A stretch of 64,000 nucleotides of DNA, from positions 2,543,260 through 2,607,259 of the forward strand of contig NZ_CP041690.1 of assembly GCF_008000755.1 (NCBI RefSeq), written 5' to 3'. This DNA is from Youhaiella tibetensis. Lineage in GTDB: Bacteria > Pseudomonadota > Alphaproteobacteria > Rhizobiales > Devosiaceae. The notes under the pieces were generated by a model that did no database searches, had not been told where the DNA came from, and saw nothing but the letters and a program-made list of their open reading frames with translations. Every line of letters starts with the position of its first letter. Within the stretch, counting starts at the first letter, position 1. This document shows, piece after piece, positions 43,600-52,341 of the stretch. The translations under genes and the position numbers were made by a program.

Positions 43600-44753
43600 G
43601 CCGCCTGCTCCATCGTTTCGCCGGTCGATTTCGTCCGGGCGAGTCGCTCGACCAGTTCCGCACACGCTTTTGCATCGCAACGGAAAGCGGCCGGGTCCAT
43701 GGCCGCGACGGCGTTCGCCAGCGCTCGAAGCCGCTCTGGTGAGATGCTGGAGAAGAGGTCCGACAGCGTCTGCGGTTCAATATCGGGGATGGTCAGGCCA
43801 ATGCCCAAACCCTCGATGAAGGTGGCGGTCTCGGTTCCTGCAAGGGCAATGGGGATGGCGCCGTGCAGGCAGCCCTCGTAGAGCCGGTTCGGCAGGAGCC
43901 AGCGCGAATTCTGGCCCTCCTCGAAGAAGTCGATCGCCCAGGAAAAGTGCACCGCAGAATAGAGACCTGGCAGATCATCCGGATAGCGATAGGAACCGGC
44001 AAATTTCAGGTTCGGCGAGGCGGCGACCTCGCCATGGAAATCATCGAACTCGGTGAGCGCTGGCCGCCCGCGCAACGTCACATCGAGACGCCCTCCAAGC
44101 GCCCTAGAAACCTTCTCGAGCGCGTTCAGCGACTTTTGGCAGCGCAGGGCGCCGAACCAGCCGACGCGGATGGGCGCCATGCTTCCATCGAGCGCGGGAT
44201 TGCGGCCTCGTTCGTCGTCTGCCTCTGCGAGCACCTTGTTCTCAACGAGGAAGGCCGGAGGGGCTCCCACGGTATCGAAATAGTTGCTCAGAAAGGCCGG
44301 GGAACTGGTCAGCAGCAACGAGGCGCGGCGGAGCAGACGCTGTTCGATTGCCCGCATGCCCTTCCCCAACCCGTCGCTGCGCAACATCAGGCGGTGGATA
44401 TCGAGGCACTCGTAGACGAGTGACGGCGCTTGCGGCCAAAGGTCGAGCAGACGATTGGCGATGCCCAGCATCTCCAGGTTGCGCGCGACGATGATGTCGG
44501 GGCGAGAGAGCGAACGTCCCCAGCCGCGAGCGCGGCTCGCCGCGCCCAGCGCTGCGACCAGACGCTGGAGCATACGGCCGTCATGAGTGATATCGAGCTC
44601 CACGAGCCTTTCCAGCGGCAGCTCGGCGGGAGGCGCATCCGAGCGACGGAACCCCGCAATCTCGACCTGCGCGCCGCCCAGGCGGAACATGGCCACGCGG
44701 CGCGCCACGGCCGGATCGGACAGGTTTGGAACCAGATAGAGGATTTTGAGCAA
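43596..44753 (-). CDS. exoL: Glycosyltransferase, ExoL-like
   Basis: 385 aa from TTG 44753, chosen because AGGAGA lies 8 nt upstream and the Rossmann-type start LKILYLVPNLSDPAVARRV follows directly; the longer frame has no homology. GT-B layout with VYECLDIHRLML, RVGWFGALRCQKSLNAL and NRLYEGCLHGAIPIAL. Adds a backbone glucose in the S. meliloti scheme. First gene of the exoL-exoA-exoM-exoP series. Confidence 0.85.
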   Translation of the reverse strand: MLKILYLVPNLSDPAVARRVAMFRLGGAQVEIAGFRRSDAPPAELPLERLVELDITHDGRMLQRLVAALGAASRARGWGRSLSRPDIIVARNLEMLGIANRLLDLWPQAPSLVYECLDIHRLMLRSDGLGKGMRAIEQRLLRRASLLLTSSPAFLSNYFDTVGAPPAFLVENKVLAEADDERGRNPALDGSMAPIRVGWFGALRCQKSLNALEKVSRALGGRLDVTLRGRPALTEFDDFHGEVAASPNLKFAGSYRYPDDLPGLYSAVHFSWAIDFFEEGQNSRWLLPNRLYEGCLHGAIPIALAGTETATFIEGLGIGLTIPDIEPQTLSDLFSSISPERLRALANAVAAMDPAAFRCDAKACAELVERLARTKSTGETMEQAA

Positions 44754-45022
44754 GCGAGTCTCCTGTCCCAAACGGCGGACCACGGCGCGTGGGAGTCCAT
44801 GCGCGGCCCAGGAGCACACGAGTTGAGGATGGAGGGCAGATGCGGTCAACCGAACGAGCGATGACGCTGAATTGCTTCTCGCGCATAACACGAAACAGCC
44901 ACAATCGGAGCCGGCCCGGGCGGTCTCGAAGCGTCCACTCCATCAATGGCGATCATAATTCTCGCGGCGGCCCGTCAATGCTAGGGTCCGGATAAATCTG
45001 GCCATTTCGTTGGGAGGCAAAT

Positions 45023-45964
45023 GTGCGACTTGGAATGATCGGGACCGGCAACATTGCCGCACGCCACCTCTCGCTGCTCGGCGAAACCGATACCGACGTT
45101 GAGGTCGTAGCCCATCTCTCTCGCAATCCGGCCAGGGCGGAGGCTGCGGCGGCGGAGTTCGGCGGTCGCGCCTACCAATCACTCGACGCGCTGCTCGGTG
45201 AGGGGCGGCCCGACGCCGTGATCGTCACGGTGCCGCCCGCGGAGCATGGCGCGATCGAAGACGCCCTGATTGCGGCCGGCGTGCCCTTCCTGGTTGAAAA
45301 GCCGATCGGCCTCGATAAGGCGGTGCCTGCCGCCATAAACGAGCGGATCCTGAGCAAGGGATTGGTCGCCGCTGTCGGATACAACTGGCGCGCCCTCGAT
45401 ACGCTTGGTGCCGTAAGGGAACAACTCGCGATAACACCACTGCGAATGGTGCTGGGCCGCTTCCATGTCGGCACGCCAGCGGCGCCCTGGTGGCGCTTTG
45501 AGGCGCAGAGCGGCGGACAGATGGTCGAGCAGGCCTGCCACATGATCGACCTCGCCCGACACCTCGCAGGCGAAGGCCGGTTACTCGGCGCAGCCGGCAG
45601 CTTTGGCGCCCTTCCAGGGTTCAGCGACGGCGACGTCGCCGGAGCCAGCGCGGCGCTGTTGCAGTTCGGGACCGTCCCAGGCGTCGTGACGGCCACCTGC
45701 GTGTTGCCCGATGGTCCGGGGCCGGAACTGCGACTCATCTGCGAAGGCTGCGAGATCGTGGTTACGCTCGGTGCTGTCGAGTTCATCAAGGGCAAGACCG
45801 TGTCTCGCGTCCCAAGCGGCGCGAGCAGCTACACGCTCCAGAACCGCGCCTTCTTTGCGGCCGTGCGCCAGGGAGATCCGAATGCGGTGACCTGCAGCTA
45901 TTCGGATGCGCTGGGCACCCACCGGCTCGCGATCGAAATCGCCGCCAATATCCAACATAACTAG
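45023..45964 (+). CDS. Gfo/Idh/MocA-family oxidoreductase
   Basis: 313 aa from GTG 45023; GGAGG at 45013-45017 fits it and the nearby ATG is out of frame. N-terminal Rossmann motif GMIGTGNIAARHL, then FLVEKPIGLDK with the catalytic-type Lys (EKP), and C-terminal dimer domain with GGQMVEQACHMIDLARHL (His pair). Oxidises or reduces a sugar or inositol-like compound with NAD(P). First gene of the catabolic cluster running to 60.3 kb. Confidence 0.87.
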   Translation: MRLGMIGTGNIAARHLSLLGETDTDVEVVAHLSRNPARAEAAAAEFGGRAYQSLDALLGEGRPDAVIVTVPPAEHGAIEDALIAAGVPFLVEKPIGLDKAVPAAINERILSKGLVAAVGYNWRALDTLGAVREQLAITPLRMVLGRFHVGTPAAPWWRFEAQSGGQMVEQACHMIDLARHLAGEGRLLGAAGSFGALPGFSDGDVAGASAALLQFGTVPGVVTATCVLPDGPGPELRLICEGCEIVVTLGAVEFIKGKTVSRVPSGASSYTLQNRAFFAAVRQGDPNAVTCSYSDALGTHRLAIEIAANIQHN

Positions 45965-46051
45965 CCAACCATTTCATTACTCCACTCCTCTGTCTCACAT
46001 CGGCTTGACCGGTGAGAGTAATCGTGTTCGTATCATCACAAATAATGAACT

Positions 46052-46072
46052 GCGTTCCACAATGCTGAACGC
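46052..46072 (+). promoter_or_regulatory. Candidate operator: GCGTTC-N9-GAACGC
   Basis: Perfect 6-bp inverted repeat around CACAATGCT, 15 bp before the start of the RraA-like gene that opens the ABC operon. Its size and position suit a dimeric regulator such as the IclR protein coded at 54442. Confidence 0.45.
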
Positions 46073-46087
46073 GATAGGGAGGGGAAA

Positions 46088-46843
46088 CTGAGCGCTCACA
46101 CGCTTTCAGAAGGTGATCTGCTGCGCCTGCGCCGCTTCTCGACGCCGACCGTCTACAATGGATGGGAACAGGTCAGCCGGGTCGATCGTCGCAGCGTCGT
46201 CAATCGCGATGTTGTCCAGGATTTCATGCCCCAGTTCGGGCCGATGATCGGCTACGCCGTCACGCTGGAGGTCGAACCCAGCAATCCGCGCCATATCGAT
46301 CGCTCCGAGGCACCGCGCGAATACCGCGCTTATCTCGAGAGCGTGCCCGGTCCCAAGATCGTGGTGGTCAAGGACGCCGACAGCCCCAACGTCATCGGCA
46401 CTTATTTCGGCGAGGTCAATGCGAGCCTCCACCGGGCCCTTGGCTGTGTGGGCATGATCACCGACGGGGGCGTGCGCGATATCGTCGAGATGGGCTCGCT
46501 CGGTTTCAAGGCGCTCGCCCAGCGCCTCTGTGTCGGGCACGCCTATGCTTGGCCGGTGCGCTGGGGGCATGCGGTGGAAGTCTTCGGGCTAACCATCGAG
46601 CCTGGCCAACTGCTCCATGCCGACCAGCACGGCTTCATGGTCATCCCCGAGGAGGACCAGGCCCGTGTTCTCGAAGCCACCCAGTTCATGGATGCCAACG
46701 AGTGCCACACCGTGATCGGCGCCAGCCAGTTGCTGCGCGGAGGCACGATGGCCGAAACGCGCCAGGCCATGGTCGAGGCGGAAAAACGGTTCGGCGCCGC
46801 GGCGCGCCAGCAATTCGGCAAGTCCGGAGAATGGTCTGACTGA
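46088..46843 (+). CDS. RraA-family aldolase-like protein, apparent CTG start
   Basis: 251 aa if read from CTG 46088, preceded by GGGAGGGG only 3-4 nt away. No ATG/GTG/TTG occurs in frame before ATG 46226, yet residues 1-46 (LSEGDLLRLRRFSTPTVYNG...) match the usual RraA-family N-terminus. Family motif VGMITDGGVRD with the Arg-Asp pair used by HMG/CHA aldolases. Likely a metal-dependent pyruvate-class aldolase or decarboxylase for the imported carbohydrate, not RNase E control. Confidence 0.8.
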   Translation: MSAHTLSEGDLLRLRRFSTPTVYNGWEQVSRVDRRSVVNRDVVQDFMPQFGPMIGYAVTLEVEPSNPRHIDRSEAPREYRAYLESVPGPKIVVVKDADSPNVIGTYFGEVNASLHRALGCVGMITDGGVRDIVEMGSLGFKALAQRLCVGHAYAWPVRWGHAVEVFGLTIEPGQLLHADQHGFMVIPEEDQARVLEATQFMDANECHTVIGASQLLRGGTMAETRQAMVEAEKRFGAAARQQFGKSGEWSD

Positions 46844-46854
46844 CGAAACGGCTC

Positions 46855-46871
46855 CCCGGCGCCCAGCCGGG
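46855..46871 (+). promoter_or_regulatory. Intercistronic hairpin before binding-protein gene
   Basis: CCCGGC-GCCCA-GCCGGG, 6-bp stem and 5-nt loop, 11 bp after the RraA-like stop and 30 bp before the binding-protein ATG. Probably an mRNA-processing or stability element. Confidence 0.5.
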
Positions 46872-46900
46872 ACATAACAGATCCACGGGAGGGGATTGGA

Positions 46901-48901
46901 ATGCATAGTAAGTTGAAAGGACTATTGGGGGCCGCCGCCCTCGCCATAGTGGCGGGCATCGGCCTCGACATCACCACGACGGCGACCTACGCGCAGGCGC
47001 AGGAAACCAAGCTGGTCGACGACTTCATGACCTGGAGCCTTTCCGACTACGAGAAGGAAACAGGCAAGACTGTTCCCGAATTCAAGCAATCGCCCCAGTT
47101 CGACGCTGATGTCGCCAGCGGCGCCCTGCCCCCTGTGGCGGACCGCCTGCCGGCGCGCGAGGACGTCATGGTCGAGCGCCCGCGTGAAGGCATCGGCACC
47201 TATGGCGGCACGATCCGCTACAACGCCACCAATCCTCAATCCTTCGGCAATGTCGGCTATACCGCCTGGGACGCTCACCTGGCCGGCGTCACTACGAACT
47301 GGGAAATCGTCTATCCCGATATCGCCAAGAGCATCGTCCTAGCCGACGACAATATGTCGGCCACCGTCACTCTGCGCCGCGGCATGAAGTGGAGCGACGG
47401 GGAGCCGGTAACGGCGGACGACATCCTCTTCTTCTTCAACGATATCGGCGGCCAGGGCGACCTGCCTCCGCTTCCGGGCAACTTTGTCGTGGGTGGCAAG
47501 CCGGTCACGGTCGAAAAGGTCGATGACGAAAACGTCGTCTTCCATTTCGCCGCCCCCAATCCGGCTTTCATCCTGACGGTGGCGCGAGCGGAGGCAGGTT
47601 TCCCGCTTGCCCCCAAGCATTACCTGCAGAAGTGGCACAAGGACTACAATCCCGATGCCGACGCCGTCGCCAAACAGGAAGGTTTCGCTTCCTGGGTGGA
47701 CGCCTTCGTCTCGCACCAGAACGGGCAGACCGGCGACTTCCAGGTCGATCCCAACCTGCCGGTGCTCAAGCCCTGGCGCCTGACCCAGGTCGATCAGTTC
47801 GGCAACCAGTACTACAAGCGCAATCCCTTCTACTGGAAGGTCGACACCGAGGGTAACCAGCTCCCCTATATCGATGAGCAGGTGCGCATGCTCATTTCCG
47901 ACCCGGAAGTGGTCAAGCTCAACGTGCAGTCGGGCCAGCTCGACTATGCCGACAAGTTCGCGCAGGCCGACCTGCCGGTGCTCAAGGCCGGCGAGCAGGC
48001 GGGCAACTACACCACCATGCTCTTCAGCGCCGACCAGGGCGCGATTGTCAAATACCAGTTCAACCTGACAGTCGACGATCCGGTACTGCGTCAGGTCTTC
48101 AACGACGTGCGCTTCCGCGAGGCCATGTCCCTGGCGCTCAACCGCCCCGAAATCAACGACACCATCTTCTTCGGCCTGGGCGTGCCGCGCCAGTGGGGCG
48201 TCTCCTCCAAGTCCCCGCTCTACGAGGACTGGATGGGCCCCTACTTCGCCGACTACGACGTGGATAAGGCCAACGCCCTGCTCGACGAGATGGGCCTGAC
48301 CAAGGGACCCGATGGCGTGCGCCAGCGCCCGGACGGCCAGCCGCTGCGCATCATCCTTTCTGACGCCATCAACCGCGTGCAGCTTTCCGAACTCGTCGCC
48401 GAGTACTGGACGGCGCTGGGCGTACCGACCCAGGTCAACACCGTGACCCGCGAGACCTTTGCGCAGGCGGTGGCGGCCGGTCAGGTGCAGGCTTCGGTCT
48501 GGTTCGCGGACGTGGTGTCGGAAAAAGACATGTATACCCGTCCCATCTGGTTCCGCCCGCCCTATGGCCTGGACACCAACCCCGTGGGCGGCGGCCTCGC
48601 CTGGCGGCAATGGGACCTGACCGGCGGCAAGGAAGGCGAAGAGCCCCCGCCCGAGTTCAAGGCCCAGCAGGAACTGGTCAATCGCTGGCAGGCAACCAAG
48701 CTCGGCTCGGACGAATACTACGCCCTGGGCAAGGAAGTGGTCGGCAACACCGTCAAGCAGATGCTGCACATCGGCACGGTCGGCGAGGTTCCCTACATCT
48801 ACACCCGCTCCAACAAGCTCAAGAACTTCCCAGGCGACCAGATGCTCTACATCGACCACCTGCGCGGCGGTCATGCCGAGCAGTGGTACCTCGCCCAGTA
48901 A
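46901..48901 (+). CDS. ABC transporter substrate-binding protein, family 5
   Basis: 666 aa with signal peptide (cleaved near YAQA at about 30). Family-5 (DppA/OppA) fold: SATVTLRRGMKWSDGEPVTADDILFF and FREAMSLALNRPEINDTIF. It is longer than peptide-binding DppA (about 500 aa), like the family-5 proteins that bind oligosaccharides (for example CbtA/AgpA type). Given the neighbours a sugar or glycoside ligand is likely. RBS GGGAGGGG upstream of ATG. Confidence 0.9.
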   Translation: MHSKLKGLLGAAALAIVAGIGLDITTTATYAQAQETKLVDDFMTWSLSDYEKETGKTVPEFKQSPQFDADVASGALPPVADRLPAREDVMVERPREGIGTYGGTIRYNATNPQSFGNVGYTAWDAHLAGVTTNWEIVYPDIAKSIVLADDNMSATVTLRRGMKWSDGEPVTADDILFFFNDIGGQGDLPPLPGNFVVGGKPVTVEKVDDENVVFHFAAPNPAFILTVARAEAGFPLAPKHYLQKWHKDYNPDADAVAKQEGFASWVDAFVSHQNGQTGDFQVDPNLPVLKPWRLTQVDQFGNQYYKRNPFYWKVDTEGNQLPYIDEQVRMLISDPEVVKLNVQSGQLDYADKFAQADLPVLKAGEQAGNYTTMLFSADQGAIVKYQFNLTVDDPVLRQVFNDVRFREAMSLALNRPEINDTIFFGLGVPRQWGVSSKSPLYEDWMGPYFADYDVDKANALLDEMGLTKGPDGVRQRPDGQPLRIILSDAINRVQLSELVAEYWTALGVPTQVNTVTRETFAQAVAAGQVQASVWFADVVSEKDMYTRPIWFRPPYGLDTNPVGGGLAWRQWDLTGGKEGEEPPPEFKAQQELVNRWQATKLGSDEYYALGKEVVGNTVKQMLHIGTVGEVPYIYTRSNKLKNFPGDQMLYIDHLRGGHAEQWYLAQ

Positions 48902-48912
48902 ACCAGCCACGG

Positions 48913-48939
48913 GGACCGGGCGGATGATCCGTCCGGTCC
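48913..48939 (+). promoter_or_regulatory. Strong intercistronic hairpin after binding-protein gene
   Basis: GGACCGG-G-CGGA pairs with TCCG-T-CCGGTCC around a TGA loop: 12 pairs, one G-U. Located 12 bp after the binding-protein stop without a U-tract, it should block 3' exonucleases and favour excess binding protein. Confidence 0.65.
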
Positions 48940-48969
48940 AAGCGCCCCATCAAGCTTTCCGGACCCGAA

Positions 48970-50160
48970 ATGATCCCCCTTAGCCAAGTCAAGTATCAGC
49001 CCGAGCTCTCGCGCACGTACCTGGGGAGCCCCAGCGTCGTGCGGCTGCCCGACAATGCGCTCGTCGTCAGCCACGACTATTACGGCGTCGGCTGCCCCCG
49101 GAACCACGAATCCGAGGAAAGCCTCACCTCCATCTACCGCTCGGAGGATAACGGAGCGACGTGGGTCAACATCACCCACATCATGAACTGCTACTGGAGC
49201 ACCCTGTTCTACCACAACGGTGCCCTCTACATCTTCGGCACCAGCCAGCAGTATGGCTCCATTGTCATCCGCCGGAGCGACGACGGCGGCTACACCTGGA
49301 CACATCCGACCGCGCCCGAAAACGGCTGGCTCTTCGCCGGCGGCTACTACCACGATGGTCCGAACTATCATTGCGCGCCGGTAGCCGTGACCATCCATAA
49401 TGGTCGTATCTACAAAGCCTTCGAAGATTGCACGCCCTGTGTCTGGGGCACTGGCTTCCAGGCTTGCGTGGTCTCGGCACCAGTCGACGCGGACCTGCTC
49501 AATGCCGCCAACTGGACGATGAGCAACAAGCTCCCCTTCGATCCGGCATGGATACCCAAGGAATGGGGCCGCACGCTCAAGCCGGGCTGGCGCGAAGGCA
49601 ATGTCGTGGCCGATCCCGATGGCCAGCTCTGGGACATCATGACTTTCGAGGCCGGACCGCTCGAGGCCGAAAAATCCGCCCGCATCAAGATCGAGGACGA
49701 CGGCAAGCGCATCACCTTCGATCCAACAACCGGCTATTTCGACCTGCCCGGCTGTAAGGCCAAGCTCACTATCCGCCGCGATCCGGTAAGCGGGGAATAC
49801 CTCACCATCGGCAATGCGCTCGACGACCATGCGATCCTGCGCCAGTGGGCCCGCGAAGAAGACGACAGCTTCACCCGCTTCCACAAAGACCACTCGATGC
49901 GCCAGCGCAACAAGGTCTACGTGCTGGCCTCCAAGGACCTCTGGAACTGGCGCCGGGTAAAGCTCCTCATCAAGGACGAAACCGGCCTCAAGCCCGAGGA
50001 TTCCATCCGCCTGAGCGGCTTCCAGTACACCGATTGGCAGTTCGACGGCCCCGACGACATCATCTTCGCGGTGCGGTCGGCCTATCGCGGTGCCGCCAAT
50101 TTCCACGACGCCAATCGCATCTACTACGGAACCGTCCCGAACTTCCGCCAGCTGCTCTAG
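48970..50160 (+). CDS. BNR-repeat (sialidase-like) protein
   Basis: 396 aa, no signal peptide. Two Asp-boxes S-x-D-x-G-x-T-W at 58-65 and 103-110 show the sialidase-type beta-propeller; PSVVRLPDNALVVSHDYYG opens it. The full sialidase Arg triad cannot be confirmed by eye. A cytosolic place inside an importer operon suggests intracellular glycoside hydrolysis or lyase action on the imported compound. Confidence 0.75.
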   Translation: MIPLSQVKYQPELSRTYLGSPSVVRLPDNALVVSHDYYGVGCPRNHESEESLTSIYRSEDNGATWVNITHIMNCYWSTLFYHNGALYIFGTSQQYGSIVIRRSDDGGYTWTHPTAPENGWLFAGGYYHDGPNYHCAPVAVTIHNGRIYKAFEDCTPCVWGTGFQACVVSAPVDADLLNAANWTMSNKLPFDPAWIPKEWGRTLKPGWREGNVVADPDGQLWDIMTFEAGPLEAEKSARIKIEDDGKRITFDPTTGYFDLPGCKAKLTIRRDPVSGEYLTIGNALDDHAILRQWAREEDDSFTRFHKDHSMRQRNKVYVLASKDLWNWRRVKLLIKDETGLKPEDSIRLSGFQYTDWQFDGPDDIIFAVRSAYRGAANFHDANRIYYGTVPNFRQLL

Positions 50161-50204
50161 CAACTGGCCTCGCCACCCTCGCCTGCCGCCAAGGAGGTTC
50201 ATCG

Positions 50205-51200
50205 ATGCTAGCCTATATCGTGCGCCGCCTTGGCTACATGGTTGTCGTGCTGTTCCTGATTTCGGTCGTCTGCTTCCATATCATCAACCTGCCGCCCGGC
50301 AGCTTCATCGAGACGTTCGCGACCCAGCTCGAGGCGGCCGGCGCCCCGGCCAGCCAGGCGCAGCTCGACTACCTGACCCATCGCTATGGGCTCGATCAGC
50401 CCCTCTACATCCAGTACTGGAACTGGATTGTGCCGCTCGTGACCAGCGGCGACTTCGGCTATTCGTTCGAGTGGCAGCAGCCGGTCTGGAACCTTCTTTC
50501 CGACCGCCTCTGGCTGACGATCATCGTGTCGCTGGTTTCGATGGTCTTCGTCTACGCCGTTTCCATTCCGGTTGCGCTCTATTCGGCGACCCACCAGTAT
50601 TCGGTCGGCGACTACGCCGTGAATTTCCTGGGCGTCATCGGCCTGGCAGTACCCAACTTCCTCCTGGCGCTACTGCTGCTCGTCGCCTCGGCAAATCTCT
50701 TCGGCGTGACGCCGACCGGCCTCTTTTCACCCGATTACATCAACGCACCCTGGAGTTGGGCAAAGGTCATGGACCTTCTGATCCACCTCCCCGTGCCTGT
50801 GATCGTAGTGGGTCTGGCAGGCACGGCCGCGACCATCCGCATCCTGCGCTCGCAATTGCTCGACGAATTCCAGAAACAATATGTCACCACCGCCCGCGCC
50901 AAAGGCGTTCCGGAACGGCGGCTGTTGCTCAAATACCCGTTCCGCGTCGCGCTCAATCCGATCATCTCGACGGCCGGACACCTGTTGCCGGAAATCGTCT
51001 CGGGCTCGACCATTGTCGCCATCGTCCTCGGCCTCCCCACCATCGGCCCGCTCCTGCTGCGCGCTATCATCGCCCAGGACACTTTTGTGGCGGCGAGTTC
51101 GCTGATGCTCCTTGGCACGCTCACGCTTGTCGGCGTCGTGATGTCAGACATCCTCCTCACCATCCTCGACCCGCGCGTCCGCATGACGCGGACCAACTAG
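50205..51200 (+). CDS. ABC transporter permease, DppB/OppB type
   Basis: 331 aa from ATG 50205 with a full AAGGAGG. N-terminal membrane helix plus DppB-type sequence (LDYLTHRYGLDQPLYIQYWNW), EAA-loop region TTARAKGVPERRLLLKYPFR, six helices. Partner of the 51213 permease. Confidence 0.92.
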   Translation: MLAYIVRRLGYMVVVLFLISVVCFHIINLPPGSFIETFATQLEAAGAPASQAQLDYLTHRYGLDQPLYIQYWNWIVPLVTSGDFGYSFEWQQPVWNLLSDRLWLTIIVSLVSMVFVYAVSIPVALYSATHQYSVGDYAVNFLGVIGLAVPNFLLALLLLVASANLFGVTPTGLFSPDYINAPWSWAKVMDLLIHLPVPVIVVGLAGTAATIRILRSQLLDEFQKQYVTTARAKGVPERRLLLKYPFRVALNPIISTAGHLLPEIVSGSTIVAIVLGLPTIGPLLLRAIIAQDTFVAASSLMLLGTLTLVGVVMSDILLTILDPRVRMTRTN

Positions 51201-51212
51201 GGGTACGGGCCA

Positions 51213-52337
51213 ATGACACTCGCCATCGACACCGAAGCTCCATCCGGCCCGCAGGGCGGCCTCATCCTCAGCCGCCGCCAGATCTTCTGGGCCAAGTTCA
51301 CGCGCCATAGGGTCGCGACGGTCTCGCTGTTCTTCATCGTGCTGCTTTATGCGGTGGTGCTCGTCGCCGAGTTCGTGTCGCCCTACGATCCGTTCGAGCG
51401 GCATACCGGCTATCTCCTCGCGCCCCCGACAGCGATCCAGTTCGTCGACACAGAGAGCAATTTCCACCTGCGCCCCTTCGTCTACGGCCTCAAGAACGAG
51501 CTCAACCGCCAGACCTTCCAGCGTGAATACGTGGTCGACACCAGCGTGCGCCACGATATCCATCTCTTCGTCCAGGGCGAACCCTACAAGCTCTTCGGCT
51601 TCATCCCCATGAGCGTGCGGCTCTTCGGGGTTGAGGGCGACGGCAAGATCTTTCTCGCCGGCACCGATACGCTAGGGCGCGATCTCTTTTCCCGCATGTT
51701 GTTCGGCGCCCGCACCTCGCTCTTCGTCGGCCTTCTCGGCCTCAGCATCGGGTTCGGGCTCGGCCTCTTCTTCGGCGGCATTTCGGGCTATTTCGGCGGC
51801 GGCATCGACAATTTCGTGCAGCGCCTGACCGAGTTCCTGCAATCCCTGCCGACGCTCCCGTTGTGGATGGCGCTAGCTGCGCTCGTGCCCGCCGACTGGT
51901 CGCCGACGCAGGTCTATTTCGGCATATCGACCGTGCTGGCCGTCGTCGGGTGGACGACACTTGCCCGCGTCGTGCGCGGCAAGCTTTTGAGCCTGCGTGA
52001 AGAAGACTACGTCATGGCCGCCAAGGTCTCGGGGGTGAGCGAAGCGCGCATCATCACCAGCCACCTGCTGCCCGGTTTCATGAGCTACCTTATCGTCCAC
52101 CTGACCCTGGCGGTGCCGCAGATGATCCTGGGTGAGGTGGCGCTCAGCTTCCTCGGCCTGGGCCTGCGTCCCCCGGCCGTCAGCCTCGGCACGCTTCTCA
52201 TCGATTCCCAGAACATCCAGACCGTCACCCTCAGCCCCTGGCTGCTGGTGCCCGGCGGGCTCGTGATCCTAATCGTCGTCGCCTTCAGCTTCCTCGGCGA
52301 CGGCCTGCGCGATGCTCTCGACCCCTATAGGAGCTAG
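51213..52337 (+). CDS. ABC transporter permease, DppC/OppC type
   Basis: 374 aa. DppC layout with a long periplasmic stretch (about 65-145) between the first and second helix, LGTDTLGRDLFSRMLFGARTS-type segment, and EAA loop AKVSGVSEARIITSHLLPG. Completes the membrane pore with the DppB-type subunit 12 bp upstream. The long insert is typical of oligosaccharide-type members. Confidence 0.92.
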   Translation: MTLAIDTEAPSGPQGGLILSRRQIFWAKFTRHRVATVSLFFIVLLYAVVLVAEFVSPYDPFERHTGYLLAPPTAIQFVDTESNFHLRPFVYGLKNELNRQTFQREYVVDTSVRHDIHLFVQGEPYKLFGFIPMSVRLFGVEGDGKIFLAGTDTLGRDLFSRMLFGARTSLFVGLLGLSIGFGLGLFFGGISGYFGGGIDNFVQRLTEFLQSLPTLPLWMALAALVPADWSPTQVYFGISTVLAVVGWTTLARVVRGKLLSLREEDYVMAAKVSGVSEARIITSHLLPGFMSYLIVHLTLAVPQMILGEVALSFLGLGLRPPAVSLGTLLIDSQNIQTVTLSPWLLVPGGLVILIVVAFSFLGDGLRDALDPYRS

Positions 52338-52341
52338 CCAG

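Noticed and set aside
45906-46091. 61-codon frame upstream of the RraA-like gene
   Set aside because: Overlaps the end of the preceding oxidoreductase gene in another frame, has no RBS and contains the candidate operator.
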